Shown: positions 8,608 to 18,906 of the stretch, piece by piece
Numbering within the stretch: position 1 is the stretch's first letter
Layout of the letters: the number at the start of each line of letters is the position of its first letter
Source: Heliomarina baculiformis
Lineage (GTDB): Bacteria > Pseudomonadota > Alphaproteobacteria > Rhodobacterales > Rhodobacteraceae
NCBI RefSeq assembly: GCF_019966545.1
Contig: NZ_JAIMIC010000005.1
Span: forward strand, 62,001 to 126,000
Length of the DNA: 64,000 nt
Reading direction: 5' to 3'
Made by a program: the position numbers and the translations under genes
Notes under the pieces: model-generated
What the model was told of the DNA's origin: nothing
Databases searched by the model: none
Seen by the model: the letters and a program-made list of their open reading frames with translations, nothing else

Positions 8608-10218
8608 ATGCAGAACTTTAAGTATTTGGATTACAACCGAGATGCGGCAGCGTCACGTCACATTCTTGATCTGTTCGACACTGATGCGGGGCGGGCGGAT
8701 AATTTCAGCGCCGATGCGGAAGAGATGCGGCTGGATTATTCCAAGACCAATATAGACCCTGATACCCGAGCCGCGTTGATCAAGCTCTGTGAGACCAGCA
8801 ACCTGGCCGCGCGCCGTGACGCTATGTTCTCGGGTGCGGCGATTAATGAGACCGAGGGGCGCGCGGTTCTGCATACGGCCCTGCGCAATCTCGACGGTGA
8901 CCCGGTGATGGTCGACGGGCAGGACGTGATGCCGGGCGTTCTGGAAACGCTGGAACGTATGCGGGACTTTGCCAATTCGGTGCGCTACGGTGCGCTGATC
9001 GGGGCCGGCGGCGAGATTACCGATGTGGTCAACATCGGCATCGGCGGTTCCGATCTGGGACCTGCGATGGCGGTTCTGGCGCTGGCGCCTTATCATGACG
9101 GGCCACGTTGTCATTTCGTGTCCAACGTGGACGGGGCGGATGTTTCGGACACGCTAAAGGGACTGGACCCAAAAACGACGCTGGTGATTGTCGCCTCCAA
9201 GACGTTCACGACCATCGAGACCATGACCAATGCGACGACAGCCCGGGACTGGATGGAGCAGGGCGGAGGTGACCCCGCGCGCCAGTTCGCGGCACTGTCC
9301 ACCGCGCAGGAAAAAACGGCGGAATTCGGTATCGATCCGGCCCATGTTTTCGGATTCGAAGACTGGGTCGGCGGGCGCTATTCCGTCTGGGGGCCCATCG
9401 GGCTGAGCCTGATGATTGCCATTGGTCCTGCGAATTTCGATGACTTCCTGCGGGGTGCGCAGGCGATGGACCGGCATTTTTGCAAAACCGAGTGGGAAAA
9501 GAACCTGCCGGTGCTGCTCTCGCTCGTCGGGATCTGGCACCATCAGGTCTGCGGTTACGCCACCCGCGCGGTTCTGCCCTATGACCAGCGGCTGGCGCGG
9601 CTGCCCGCCTATTTTCAGCAGCTTGAGATGGAGAGCAATGGCAAGTCCGTGGCGATGGATGGCTCGACGCTTGATTACGCGTCCGGTCCGGTCGTCTGGG
9701 GAGAACCGGGCACGAACGGACAGCACGCGTTTTACCAGCTGATCCATCAGGGTACGGCGGTCATTCCCTGCGAGTTCATGGTCGCCGCCGAAGGGCACGA
9801 ACCGGAGCTTGCGCATCATCACCGGCTACTGGTCGCTAATTGCCTTGCCCAATCCGAAGCGCTGATGCGCGGGCGCAATCTTGACGAGGCGCGGGAAAAA
9901 GTGGCGGGCAAATTCGAGGGGGCGGAGCTTGAACGGCAGGCGGCGCACCGGGTGTTCCCGGGCAACCGGCCGTCGGTCACGCTGATCTATCCCAAGCTGA
10001 CGCCGTTCGTGCTGGGCCAGATCATCGCGCTTTACGAGCATCGGGTCTTTGTCGAGGGTGTGATCCTCGGGATCAATTCCTATGATCAATGGGGCGTCGA
10101 GCTTGGCAAGGAACTGGCGACATCGCTGGGGCCGATCGTTGACGGCACCGAGAGCGCTGCTTCCAAGGATGGCTCAACGCGGGCGCTCGTGGAGTATGTG
10201 AAAACACATCGCAAGTAA
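8608..10218 (+). CDS. pgi: Glucose-6-phosphate isomerase
   Basis: A 536-aa phosphoglucose isomerase interconverting glucose 6-phosphate and fructose 6-phosphate. Signatures include [11 protein letters not shown], the SKTFTT sugar-phosphate loop, the catalytic-Glu region around MESNGKSV and the His region [15 protein letters not shown]. Length matches the bacterial 530-550 aa class. It begins three bases after the pgl stop and closes the operon. In organisms whose phosphofructokinase route is weak, this enzyme lets fructose 6-phosphate recycle into the Entner-Doudoroff pathway. A good terminator follows at 10301. Confidence 0.97.
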   Translation: MQNFKYLDYNRDAAASRHILDLFDTDAGRADNFSADAEEMRLDYSKTNIDPDTRAALIKLCETSNLAARRDAMFSGAAINETEGRAVLHTALRNLDGDPVMVDGQDVMPGVLETLERMRDFANSVRYGALIGAGGEITDVVNIGIGGSDLGPAMAVLALAPYHDGPRCHFVSNVDGADVSDTLKGLDPKTTLVIVASKTFTTIETMTNATTARDWMEQGGGDPARQFAALSTAQEKTAEFGIDPAHVFGFEDWVGGRYSVWGPIGLSLMIAIGPANFDDFLRGAQAMDRHFCKTEWEKNLPVLLSLVGIWHHQVCGYATRAVLPYDQRLARLPAYFQQLEMESNGKSVAMDGSTLDYASGPVVWGEPGTNGQHAFYQLIHQGTAVIPCEFMVAAEGHEPELAHHHRLLVANCLAQSEALMRGRNLDEAREKVAGKFEGAELERQAAHRVFPGNRPSVTLIYPKLTPFVLGQIIALYEHRVFVEGVILGINSYDQWGVELGKELATSLGPIVDGTESAASKDGSTRALVEYVKTHRK

Positions 10219-10300
10219 TCGTTTCGTTGCAACTTGTGGTCTAGGTCGGTCTCTTGTGTGGTCCTCATAGGTTGTAATTTTCGGAAAATAATGCTACCCA

Positions 10301-10335
10301 AAAGCGTCCGATTATTTCGTCGGGCGCTTTTTCTT
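10301..10335 (+). terminator. Rho-independent terminator of zwf-pgl-pgi
   Basis: AAAGCGTCCGA (10301-10311) pairs with TCGGGCGCTTT (10320-10330) with one G-U wobble and an 8-nt loop, followed by TTTCTTTGATTTTTT. It lies about 80 bases after pgi. Confidence 0.85.
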
Positions 10336-10373
10336 TGATTTTTTATAATTCATTTTTTTGGAGTACGATTATC

Positions 10374-11858
10374 ATGTCAGGTATGTATCACGGCCTTTCG
10401 CGGCTGGACCAGCTGGTCAAGGTGTGTCTTCAGCAGGAAGGTCCGGACAAGCCCTTTGCGAGTGTCTTTGGCCGTCTGAGACCTCCCAATCCGGTATTCA
10501 TCAAGAACATTACCCACAAGGATGTCATCGACAAGCTCGATGAGCTGTCCCAGACGATGGCGCGCGACGACAATGAGGACGGTCCGGCGGATGCGGGCAT
10601 GACCTTTCTGGGTCAGTTCGTGGATCACGACATCACGATGGACGCGACCAGCGCGCTTGGGACCCGGATCGACCCGGCGACGATTGTCAATGTCCGCTCG
10701 CCCGCGCTCGATCTGGATTGCGTCTATGGCGCGGGACCCGACGCCTCGCCGCATCTTTATGGCAAGGACGAGGCGGAGCATTACCTGATGTTCGGCACGG
10801 CCCATAACGAAAGGGATCTGGCGCGGACCTCGGCGGAGAAGGCGCTGATCGGCGACCCGCGCAATGACGAGAACGTCATCGTGTCACAGATTCAGGGCAT
10901 GTTTATCCGTCTTCACAACACGCTAATGAGCAAGATCGACGACGGAAATGACATGGCCGAGGAGATCTGCGAATGCGCCCATGGCGGGCTGGAGCCGCAT
11001 GTCTGGCACGACTACGTCCATCCCAACCTGGAGAATTTCGAGGAAGTGCGGCGGTTTATTCGGCTGCATTACCAATGGTGCGTCTGGAATGAATTCCTGC
11101 CGTCCTTTGTCGATCAGGCCTGTCTGGACCGGGCGATGGCGACGGATGTGTTCAGCTGGAACGCGCCGGTGATGCCGGTGGAATTCAGCGGCGCGGCCTA
11201 TCGCTTTGGCCATGCGACGACGCAGGCGGGGTATAGGCTGACGGCGGATGGCGATCAGGATCACCTGTTCAAGTTCCTCGGGTTTGGCAAGCGCCCGGTA
11301 GAGTCCGATATGGATATGGCGATGTTCTTCGAGATGAAGGACGGGCCGAGCGTGCAAAAGGCACGGCCGGTTGGGCCGGGACTGGGGCGCACACTTCTGG
11401 AGCTGCCTTTCGTAAAGGACGAGATCGAGTTGAGCGATATCGAGCTGACGATGACCCTTGGGCAGTCGAAAAACCTCGCCCTGCGCAACATGATCCGCGA
11501 CCGCTATACCTATCAGCTTGCCTCGGGGCAGCAGATGGCCGCTTTTCTTGGCGAAGAGGAAGTCGCGGTGCCGGATGTGCTTAAACAGGCGGGTTTTGCC
11601 AAGACGCCGCTATGGTTCTACTGCCTTCAGGAGGCAGAGCAGCATGGCAATGGTAAGCTGACGGGCGTTGGGGGGCTGATCGTTGCTTCGGTCTTTGCGA
11701 ACCTGCTCAAGCGGGACAGGACGACATACCTGCACCATCACCATTTTGAGCCGTGGAAGGGCTTTGGCGGGCAGCCGAGCGTGCTGGCCGGGATGATAGC
11801 CTATGTCGAGGGACACTGGTCCGATAGCAACCACCGCGAGGCGTTGAAATCGGGCTAG
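10374..11858 (+). CDS. Animal haem peroxidase family protein
   Basis: A 494-aa protein of the peroxidase-cyclooxygenase (animal haem peroxidase) superfamily. The distal histidine is His85 in GQFVDHDITMD. A middle GMFIRLHNTL corresponds to the family's FxREHN region. The proximal haem ligand is probably His280 in YRFGHATTQAG. No signal peptide, membrane helix or RTX calcium-binding repeat is seen, so it is probably cytoplasmic. This separates it from the large secreted Mn(II)-oxidising or halogenating peroxidases of marine bacteria. The likely reaction is peroxide- or dioxygen-dependent oxidation of an organic substrate or halide. ATG 10374 has GGAG ten bases upstream. The gene stands alone after a terminator. 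Confidence 0.85.
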   Translation: MSGMYHGLSRLDQLVKVCLQQEGPDKPFASVFGRLRPPNPVFIKNITHKDVIDKLDELSQTMARDDNEDGPADAGMTFLGQFVDHDITMDATSALGTRIDPATIVNVRSPALDLDCVYGAGPDASPHLYGKDEAEHYLMFGTAHNERDLARTSAEKALIGDPRNDENVIVSQIQGMFIRLHNTLMSKIDDGNDMAEEICECAHGGLEPHVWHDYVHPNLENFEEVRRFIRLHYQWCVWNEFLPSFVDQACLDRAMATDVFSWNAPVMPVEFSGAAYRFGHATTQAGYRLTADGDQDHLFKFLGFGKRPVESDMDMAMFFEMKDGPSVQKARPVGPGLGRTLLELPFVKDEIELSDIELTMTLGQSKNLALRNMIRDRYTYQLASGQQMAAFLGEEEVAVPDVLKQAGFAKTPLWFYCLQEAEQHGNGKLTGVGGLIVASVFANLLKRDRTTYLHHHHFEPWKGFGGQPSVLAGMIAYVEGHWSDSNHREALKSG

Positions 11859-11887
11859 GCGACCGGCACGTTGCCTGTCGCGACAGG

Positions 11888-11925
11888 GGGAAGGCCCAAC
11901 ACCCCCTGGTTGGGGCGGCCTTGAT
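11888..11925. terminator. Possible hairpin between convergent genes
   Basis: CCCAAC (11895-11900) pairs with GTTGGG (11909-11914), flanked by AAGG and a second GGCCTT complement. It sits between the stops of the peroxidase and thioesterase genes. There is no strong T-tract, so termination is only a guess from position. Confidence 0.35.
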
Positions 11926-11932
11926 GGTCGCC

Positions 11933-12403
11933 CTAACGTTCGTCCCGGGCGCCGTCGAGTGACATGAACTGTTCGCGCAGCCCCTCGGGAAGCGGGTAGC
12001 GGCCAGAGCCATCGGGTTTGTCGAGCACGATCACTGCCTGCATCCGCGCGCGCATGTCCCCGGACCAGACCTGCTGGTCGAGCGTATAGGAGGAATTGCG
12101 GAACGCGGTGACCTGACAGGTGGCTATATAGCTTTCCTTGATCACCATTTCGCGAATGTAACGCAGCGTAATACTGTGGACCATGAACCGGGGACGCTGG
12201 TCAAAGAAGGACAGGCAGTAGGCGTCGGAATAGGCCACGCGGGCGGATTCCAGCCAGCTGATATAGGCCTTGTTATTGACGTGGTTTTGCGAATCCAGCT
12301 CGGAAAAGCGGACTTTATCGGCAATTGCCATGCGCTGCGGCGTGGTTACGCCATGTGCGATCTGCTCTTCTGCACTGAGCGGTGTGTGATAGCGAAGCTC
12401 CAT
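11933..12403 (-). CDS. Acyl-CoA thioesterase, 4HBT (hotdog) family
   Basis: A 156-aa single-hotdog protein. The segment VRFSELDSQNHVNNKAYISWLE matches the 4HBT/YbgC signature, with the catalytic Asp of the family in the D-x-x-x-H-V-N region, and the following SARVAYSDAY continues the motif. It likely hydrolyses an acyl-CoA to free acid and CoA. ATG 12403 (MELRYHTPLS) is chosen; an upstream ATG at 12445 adds an atypical extension. The gene diverges from the CoA ligase, which suggests a shared acyl-CoA theme, but the substrates cannot be inferred. Confidence 0.85.
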   Translation of the reverse strand: MELRYHTPLSAEEQIAHGVTTPQRMAIADKVRFSELDSQNHVNNKAYISWLESARVAYSDAYCLSFFDQRPRFMVHSITLRYIREMVIKESYIATCQVTAFRNSSYTLDQQVWSGDMRARMQAVIVLDKPDGSGRYPLPEGLREQFMSLDGARDER

Positions 12404-12599
12404 GTTGAATGGGCTAGTCCAGTGCGACTTTCGTCGCAAGGTCATTCTTGCAAAGCCTCGAAATCATTGTCAGTTTGATCGGCGGAGAGACATCGGGGAG
12501 GGATTGGTGCGAAACGGCCGCTTTCGCCCGTGTTTTCAGAAAATTTTGGACAATGCCGGGAGAGGAAGTCTTCCGGACATGGAAGAAGAGGAGCCTGCC

Positions 12600-14219
<1,620 letters not shown>

Positions 14220-14240
14220 TATAAGGCCGAGTTAAAGCGA

Positions 14241-14285
14241 AACCGCCCCGTCCGGGTTACGCCGGGCGGGGCGGTCTGTGTTTTA
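14241..14285 (+). terminator. Rho-independent terminator
   Basis: ACCGCCCCGTCCGG pairs with CCGGGCGGGGCGGT (small internal mismatch) around GTTACG, followed by CTGTGTTTT. It begins about 20 bases after the CoA ligase stop. Confidence 0.8.
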
Positions 14286-14484
14286 GGTCGGGGGGGCGCA
14301 AACCGTGTTGGTGGGTTATGTGCTTCAAGCCGGACCTTTCGGGCAAAGCGCGGCGGAGGTTGGGAAAGCGCCCTCCTAAAATTGGCAATGAGCGTTATTG
14401 GAAAAGTAGCTGCGTATTTTTCCCGTCAGAAGTGGCTGCGCAACTAAAGCGAAACTCAAGGTGGAAGGGGCGAGTTGAACAATG

Positions 14485-15918
14485 CTAGAATAAAACGTTG
14501 TCGTTAAAGTTGAACGCGTCTGCATCAACCCCCTCAAGATAGATCCAAGCGCCGTCGTAACCATAGGATAACTGAACGAGTGTGCCTTCGACACCAAATC
14601 GGTTGTCTGATCCATTCAGCGTCGTGACGGTATGCGAGAGTACGTAATTCGGATTTTCGCTGGCCTCCAGCCAAGCAGAGACATCGAATGTCTCCTTCGC
14701 AGCTTTGAAGTCATCTAATATGATGGTTGCGTAACAGTCCGCATTGAAAACAAAACGATCGACACCGCCTCCGCCGGTAATCCGCGTTTCGCCGGCATTC
14801 TGAAAAACAAAAATGTCGGATCCACCGCCACCTTTGGCAAGGTTGAAATCGCCGGAATACTCCCAGTCGAACAGAAAAGTGTCCGATCCGCCGCCGCCAA
14901 GCATCAGGTCGCTCCCTGCGCCGGCAATTAGCGTGTCGCTGCCTTTGCCGCCAATCAGATGATCGTCACCGCTGCCACCGTTAAGGATGTCATCACCTTT
15001 CTTCCCTTTCAGGGTGTCGTTACCCGCTTCTCCCCAAAGCCGGTCATCTTTACGGTTTCCGCGAGCGACATCATCGCCAGACCCCATAAACTGTGCGCGT
15101 CCCTTGGCGGCAACATTTTCGTCCGCGCCGGATCTAAAGACCGCCGATACAGGTGTCTCTTCAGCGCCGATGTAAACTTCTTTAACGACCTTCAGGTTCT
15201 TAGTTGTTGTGGAAATGTTATCGGCAGTGAGGTGGCCACTCCAGGACTTGCTGACATGCAATTCCACACCGCCGTCAAACACGATCTTCAGATTGGTCTG
15301 CAAACGATCATCATCGAAAACAGTCCGGGCCTTTATGTCTGACAGATCAAGATCAGTCCCATAAAGTTTGATTCTGTCATTTTCGCCAAACACCGAAAAT
15401 TCCATCGATCCGGACAGATCAAAATGCAGCGTGTCAGTGCCTTGGTCAGGGTCGACGCTTTGAATTTTTCCAATGCTTCCAAAGACGTGAACACCGACGA
15501 AATCCGTAAAACCGGCCTGCGACATCACAAAAGCTTGGTCGTTCCCTTCCGACAATATGAAGTAGTCATGCAGTTTTCCCGAAACGACAACCTTGTCGTT
15601 GCCCTTGCCGAGATCAGTTTCCCCGGACAATCCAAAAGTCGACTCCTCTCTTGCATCGTGGTGATTCAGAAAAAGAGAGTCGCTGCCATTCCCAAGATCG
15701 ATGGAAGTATCTAAGAGATCCCGTTGGTCATTCCGCCCCATGCCGACTGCGTGATACTGATCCCTACCACCATCGCCATGAATCTCGCCGAAGCCGGTTA
15801 AGATGTCTTTGCCTCCTCGCCCTCGCAGAAAGTCCAGACCACCTTTGCCTACGATCAGATCGTCCTTCTTCGTGCCGATTAGTGTGTCGTCGTTCGCATT
15901 ACCAACAAGAAACGCCAT
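14485..15918 (-). CDS. RTX-type calcium-binding repeat protein, probable type I secretion substrate
   Basis: A 477-aa acidic, glycine- and aspartate-rich protein with no N-terminal signal peptide. A short block of GGxGxD-like nonapeptides occupies about residues 7-50 (for example GKGGLDFLRG). The main block is about 278-345, including GEAGNDTLKG, GGSGDDHLIG and GGKGSDTLIA; these fold as calcium-binding parallel beta-rolls. More GGGGSD units extend to about 390. The last 80 residues, ending NFNDNVLF, fit an uncleaved C-terminal type I secretion signal. No enzymatic domain is recognisable. The gene is noticeably more AT-rich than its surroundings and no ABC transporter, HlyD or TolC gene is nearby. 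ATG 15918 has GGGGAAA eight bases upstream. Confidence 0.85.
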   Translation of the reverse strand: MAFLVGNANDDTLIGTKKDDLIVGKGGLDFLRGRGGKDILTGFGEIHGDGGRDQYHAVGMGRNDQRDLLDTSIDLGNGSDSLFLNHHDAREESTFGLSGETDLGKGNDKVVVSGKLHDYFILSEGNDQAFVMSQAGFTDFVGVHVFGSIGKIQSVDPDQGTDTLHFDLSGSMEFSVFGENDRIKLYGTDLDLSDIKARTVFDDDRLQTNLKIVFDGGVELHVSKSWSGHLTADNISTTTKNLKVVKEVYIGAEETPVSAVFRSGADENVAAKGRAQFMGSGDDVARGNRKDDRLWGEAGNDTLKGKKGDDILNGGSGDDHLIGGKGSDTLIAGAGSDLMLGGGGSDTFLFDWEYSGDFNLAKGGGGSDIFVFQNAGETRITGGGGVDRFVFNADCYATIILDDFKAAKETFDVSAWLEASENPNYVLSHTVTTLNGSDNRFGVEGTLVQLSYGYDGAWIYLEGVDADAFNFNDNVLF

Positions 15919-16255
15919 AATAATTTCCCCACCCACATAGAATTTATCAATCCCGAAACGACTAAATGAACATCAGTCTTAGGTCCCTAAGTAGGTCTGG
16001 GGGAACGGTCGGATCCTGTCAAGCAAGTGTCTGTTCACATATTTCAGATTTGAGGATTTAGTTGTTTTGCTTCGGAAGACTTGACGAGATCTGTACGCAC
16101 CTTCCGAAAATGTTCATTTAGGCTAAGCTGGACGCCTGCTGCGCCAAGGGTGCGTGAATACTCATGGTCGAAGCCAATAGGGATCCAGAACAGAACCCAG
16201 CTTCGTCTTGCATAGCGGACCCACATGTTTTGCGGATAACCGCTACAGGATCGCT
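15919..16255. other. AT-rich intergenic region upstream of the RTX gene
   Basis: No convincing gene in 337 bases. A small palindrome, CTTAGG-TC-CCTAAG, lies at 15978-15991, about 60 bases before the RTX start, and could be an operator or part of its promoter. The rest is unremarkable low-GC sequence. Confidence 0.4.
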
Positions 16256-17185
16256 TCAGGACGGGTTCTTGTTCTTTTTCAGCTCGGCCAGAAGTGCGTT
16301 GAGCATCGCGTCCACATCCGCGTTAGACCAGCGGTGATCCGCAGATTCCGGGTAGCGGTCGAATGACATGTCGAATTCCAGTCCCCAGTCCCGCGCGAGC
16401 CTTTCGTTGGCATCCGCGAAATGAGCGAGAAAGGCGCGCGCTTCGTCCTTTGTCGGAAGGAAGGGCGAGCTGCCTTCGACGCGGCTGAGGATACGGTCGA
16501 TCCGCGCGTCCTTGAGTCCGAGGCCCGAGAGTTTCAGGCCGAGATAGGTGGCATTGCCGTCATATGAGGTATTTTTCCACTCGGCGCTCGCGAATTTCGC
16601 TCCGGTCCGATGGGCGAAATCCGCCACGACATCTCCGTCTCTCAGGGAGGCGGTTTCAAACGGCACCACGGTCACGTTTTCCTTGCCGAAGGCGTCGGCT
16701 CAAAGGTTCAGCTTGGCGGCGTAGTCGAAGTAGCTCTGGAAATGCGGTTGATAGACGGGCAGGGGCGTATCATTCACCCCGTAGAACCGGCTCGCAGGTT
16801 TGTTTCCGATCACTTGCCGACGGTGGGAACTGGCCAGCAGGTCCTGGCGGCGCAGGTAGCAAAGGATTTTGACGTGGCCGAACCTCGGGACGACGATATC
16901 GCGGAGTGCCCGGATATCTTCGGAATCGTTCAGCCAGAACATGCCCTCATCTGAGGTAATGGCCGTTGCCTTTTGCGGGGTCAGAACATTTTCCGCGTGT
17001 TTCACGCGCAGGACGCCTCGAAATGCCGGACCTTCATCAGCCGTGTTTGTCATCCGTCCGTTCTGGCGGACGTTGATGTAAACGGGGTCATTGCGATCTG
17101 TTTGCTTCAACGCGGTGCGCAGCGCTTTCTGGATCGATGTGGTACCGGTCTTGTGAGATCCGATATGGAGGATGAGGTCACCCAT
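16256..17185 (-). pseudogene. Sulfotransferase-like gene interrupted by an in-frame TGA
   Basis: One frame encodes about 309 residues with a single internal stop. Codons 1-161 give MGDLILHIGSHKTGTTSIQ (the 5'-phosphosulfate-binding P-loop-like start of PAPS sulfotransferases) through ...DYAAKLNL, then TGA at 16700-16702. Reading continues in the same frame as ADAFGKENVTVVPFE to a stop at 16256. No frameshift is involved. In related proteins this position, just before (A/E)xxFGxENV, is commonly tryptophan, so a TGG-to-TGA change is the likely lesion. Only the N-terminal half would be made, without the family's C-terminal helices. A sequencing error or read-through cannot be excluded. The gene lies next to the RTX gene and a tRNA. 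Confidence 0.8.
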
Positions 17186-17328
17186 TCAGGGGCTCCGAAT
17201 TACGGTCATGTCAGGTTTGATCGGGTGTAGCCCCGGTTTCTGGCCGTTTCAAACGCTATTCTCGGAGCTGTGCCGGAAAGGTCGGGGGGCTTCAATAAAA
17301 GCAACGGCGTTTTGTCGGAAAGAAACCT

Positions 17329-17402
17329 TGGAGCGGGTAACGGGAATCGAACCCGTAACTGAAGCTTGGGAAGCTTTCGTGATACCTTTTCACCATACCC
17401 GC
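17329..17402 (-). tRNA. tRNA-Gly (anticodon CCC)
   Basis: The minus strand folds as a cloverleaf. The acceptor stem is GCGGGTA with TACCCGC, the D stem GTGA with TCAC, and the anticodon loop TTCCCAA gives anticodon CCC. The T arm is ACGGG-TTCGATT-CCCGT. The discriminator base is T and CCA is encoded. The anticodon stem has one A-C mismatch at its outer pair. It reads GGG glycine codons. Confidence 0.93.
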
Positions 17403-17424
17403 CGCTCGGCGCTGAGGTAGCTGT

Positions 17425-18813
17425 TCACCTGTTCGCCGTCAAGTAGTTCGACGGGGGGCGGATGTTCATATCGTCTTTTTCAGGCACGTTGACCGGCCGA
17501 TAGAAACGCCAGCGCTGCATGCGTTCGTAGACGCTGTCGTCTATGTGGTGATCGCCGGGAATCGCGCGAGGTTCCGACCACGGGATATACCAGCCAAAGC
17601 CGCGTTTCGAGGGCCATTCGCGGCGCTTAGTCGTCTTTGGCAGGATCTCGAGCGGCCACCAGCCGGGCCCCATCGAGGAATGGATCGGCGCCATCGCATC
17701 TGGCTTGGCATAGATATCCCCGGCGCGGGTGCGGGCCTTGGTATCGCCGCCCCTCAGGAAATCGTCCCGGTAGCCCTTGTGAAAGCTCAGGCCGGAAAGC
17801 GGCGCACGGCCGTCCTCGGCATCGGCCTGCGCCTCGAATTCGGCAAGCTGGTCGAGCATCCAGAGCAGAGAGATCTTGCCGATGCCGCTGTAATATTCGC
17901 GATTGGTGCCGCCGATGTCGCCGTGAAACCCTGGAAACCAGCGCTGTTGGACATATTGCCAGCGTTTCGCCGCGGGCTGCTTGAAGCGATTGCCATAATA
18001 GGACGACGGCACCCAGGGCAGGGCGCGGAACATGGAGCGTCTTTCATCCACAGCCTGCGCATGCAGCACGATCCGGACCGAGCGGTTGCGCATGACATTG
18101 GCGTGGGTGGCAAGCTCCATCGGGCTGCGCCAGCGGGCGAGGTTGCGCAAGGGTCGCGAGAACCGCGCCATCGATGCCACCGTGTCGAACAGGCCCAGCG
18201 CGCGGATCGGCACGTCCGGATCGGGGGACAGCACGTCGTGAAACTGCCTGAGTTTCTTGAAAACCACCTCATCGGGCTGGCCGCGATCCATGTCCGTCAC
18301 CAGCCGGTAGGCGCGATAGGCCCCGGTGATCAGGTGCAGCTTGTCCGGCGCGACAAGGCCAAAGTTGTGAACGAAGCCGGCAAGGATGCGCGCCGCATAG
18401 GCACCGCGGGAAAAGCCAAAGATATAGATCCGGTCCGGGTCGATGTCGCCCTCGGCGATGTCAGGCACCGTCACGCCCAGATCCCGCGCATCCTGTTCCA
18501 GCCGCTCGCGCCGCGCCCGATGAGCGGCCTGTTTCGCGTCGCGGCCCTGGTAGGTGCGGCAGAGAAATCGGTAGGCATCGAGCACGTCATCCTCAAGCCC
18601 CATGCCGAATGCCAGCCCTAGCAGCGAGCGTGTCTTGTTGATCAGTTTCGAGCCGAAAAGCCGGGGACCGTCCATCGTGCCCACCCCCGGCACGTAATGG
18701 GTGATCTGGTCTTCGCCCTGAGTCAGGCCCTTGTAAAGCTTGAGCATATTGCTTTCGCGGTCGCCGACCTCATTGCCGGTGCCGTCGAAACAGATGACAA
18801 TCCTGCGCGACAT
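17425..18813 (-). CDS. DUF2235 alpha/beta-hydrolase (Tle1-like phospholipase domain)
   Basis: A 462-aa protein. It opens RRIVICFDGTGNE, the start of the DUF2235 domain, and has the nucleophile elbow GFSRGAYAAR with Ser135. Two later conserved blocks, ALGLFDTVASM and WFPGFHGDIGG, supply the likely catalytic Asp and His. DUF2235 includes the Tle1 phospholipase effectors of type VI secretion, but many members are stand-alone and uncharacterised. No VgrG, Hcp, PAAR or immunity-type gene is adjacent, so an effector role is not supported here. ATG 18813 has AAGGA eight bases upstream; an in-frame start 57 bases earlier is less plausible. It lies beside the tRNA. Confidence 0.85.
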   Translation of the reverse strand: MSRRIVICFDGTGNEVGDRESNMLKLYKGLTQGEDQITHYVPGVGTMDGPRLFGSKLINKTRSLLGLAFGMGLEDDVLDAYRFLCRTYQGRDAKQAAHRARRERLEQDARDLGVTVPDIAEGDIDPDRIYIFGFSRGAYAARILAGFVHNFGLVAPDKLHLITGAYRAYRLVTDMDRGQPDEVVFKKLRQFHDVLSPDPDVPIRALGLFDTVASMARFSRPLRNLARWRSPMELATHANVMRNRSVRIVLHAQAVDERRSMFRALPWVPSSYYGNRFKQPAAKRWQYVQQRWFPGFHGDIGGTNREYYSGIGKISLLWMLDQLAEFEAQADAEDGRAPLSGLSFHKGYRDDFLRGGDTKARTRAGDIYAKPDAMAPIHSSMGPGWWPLEILPKTTKRREWPSKRGFGWYIPWSEPRAIPGDHHIDDSVYERMQRWRFYRPVNVPEKDDMNIRPPSNYLTANR

Positions 18814-18906
18814 TGAAAATTCCTTGCTGAAACCGGGAGGAGTGTAGGGCCAGCCCAAGGATAGCAGCAAGGAAAAGCGTAATGCTGAACGGATCGCGCC
18901 CCGTGT

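Noticed and set aside
16700-16702. Selenocysteine at the internal TGA of the sulfotransferase-like gene
   Set aside because: No SECIS-like hairpin is apparent after the TGA, the family has no known selenoproteins, and the residue expected at this position is tryptophan rather than cysteine.
14281-17402. Genomic island integrated at tRNA-Gly
   Set aside because: The flanking gene content is suggestive, but I found no integrase and no direct repeat of the tRNA 3' end near 14.2-14.5 kb.
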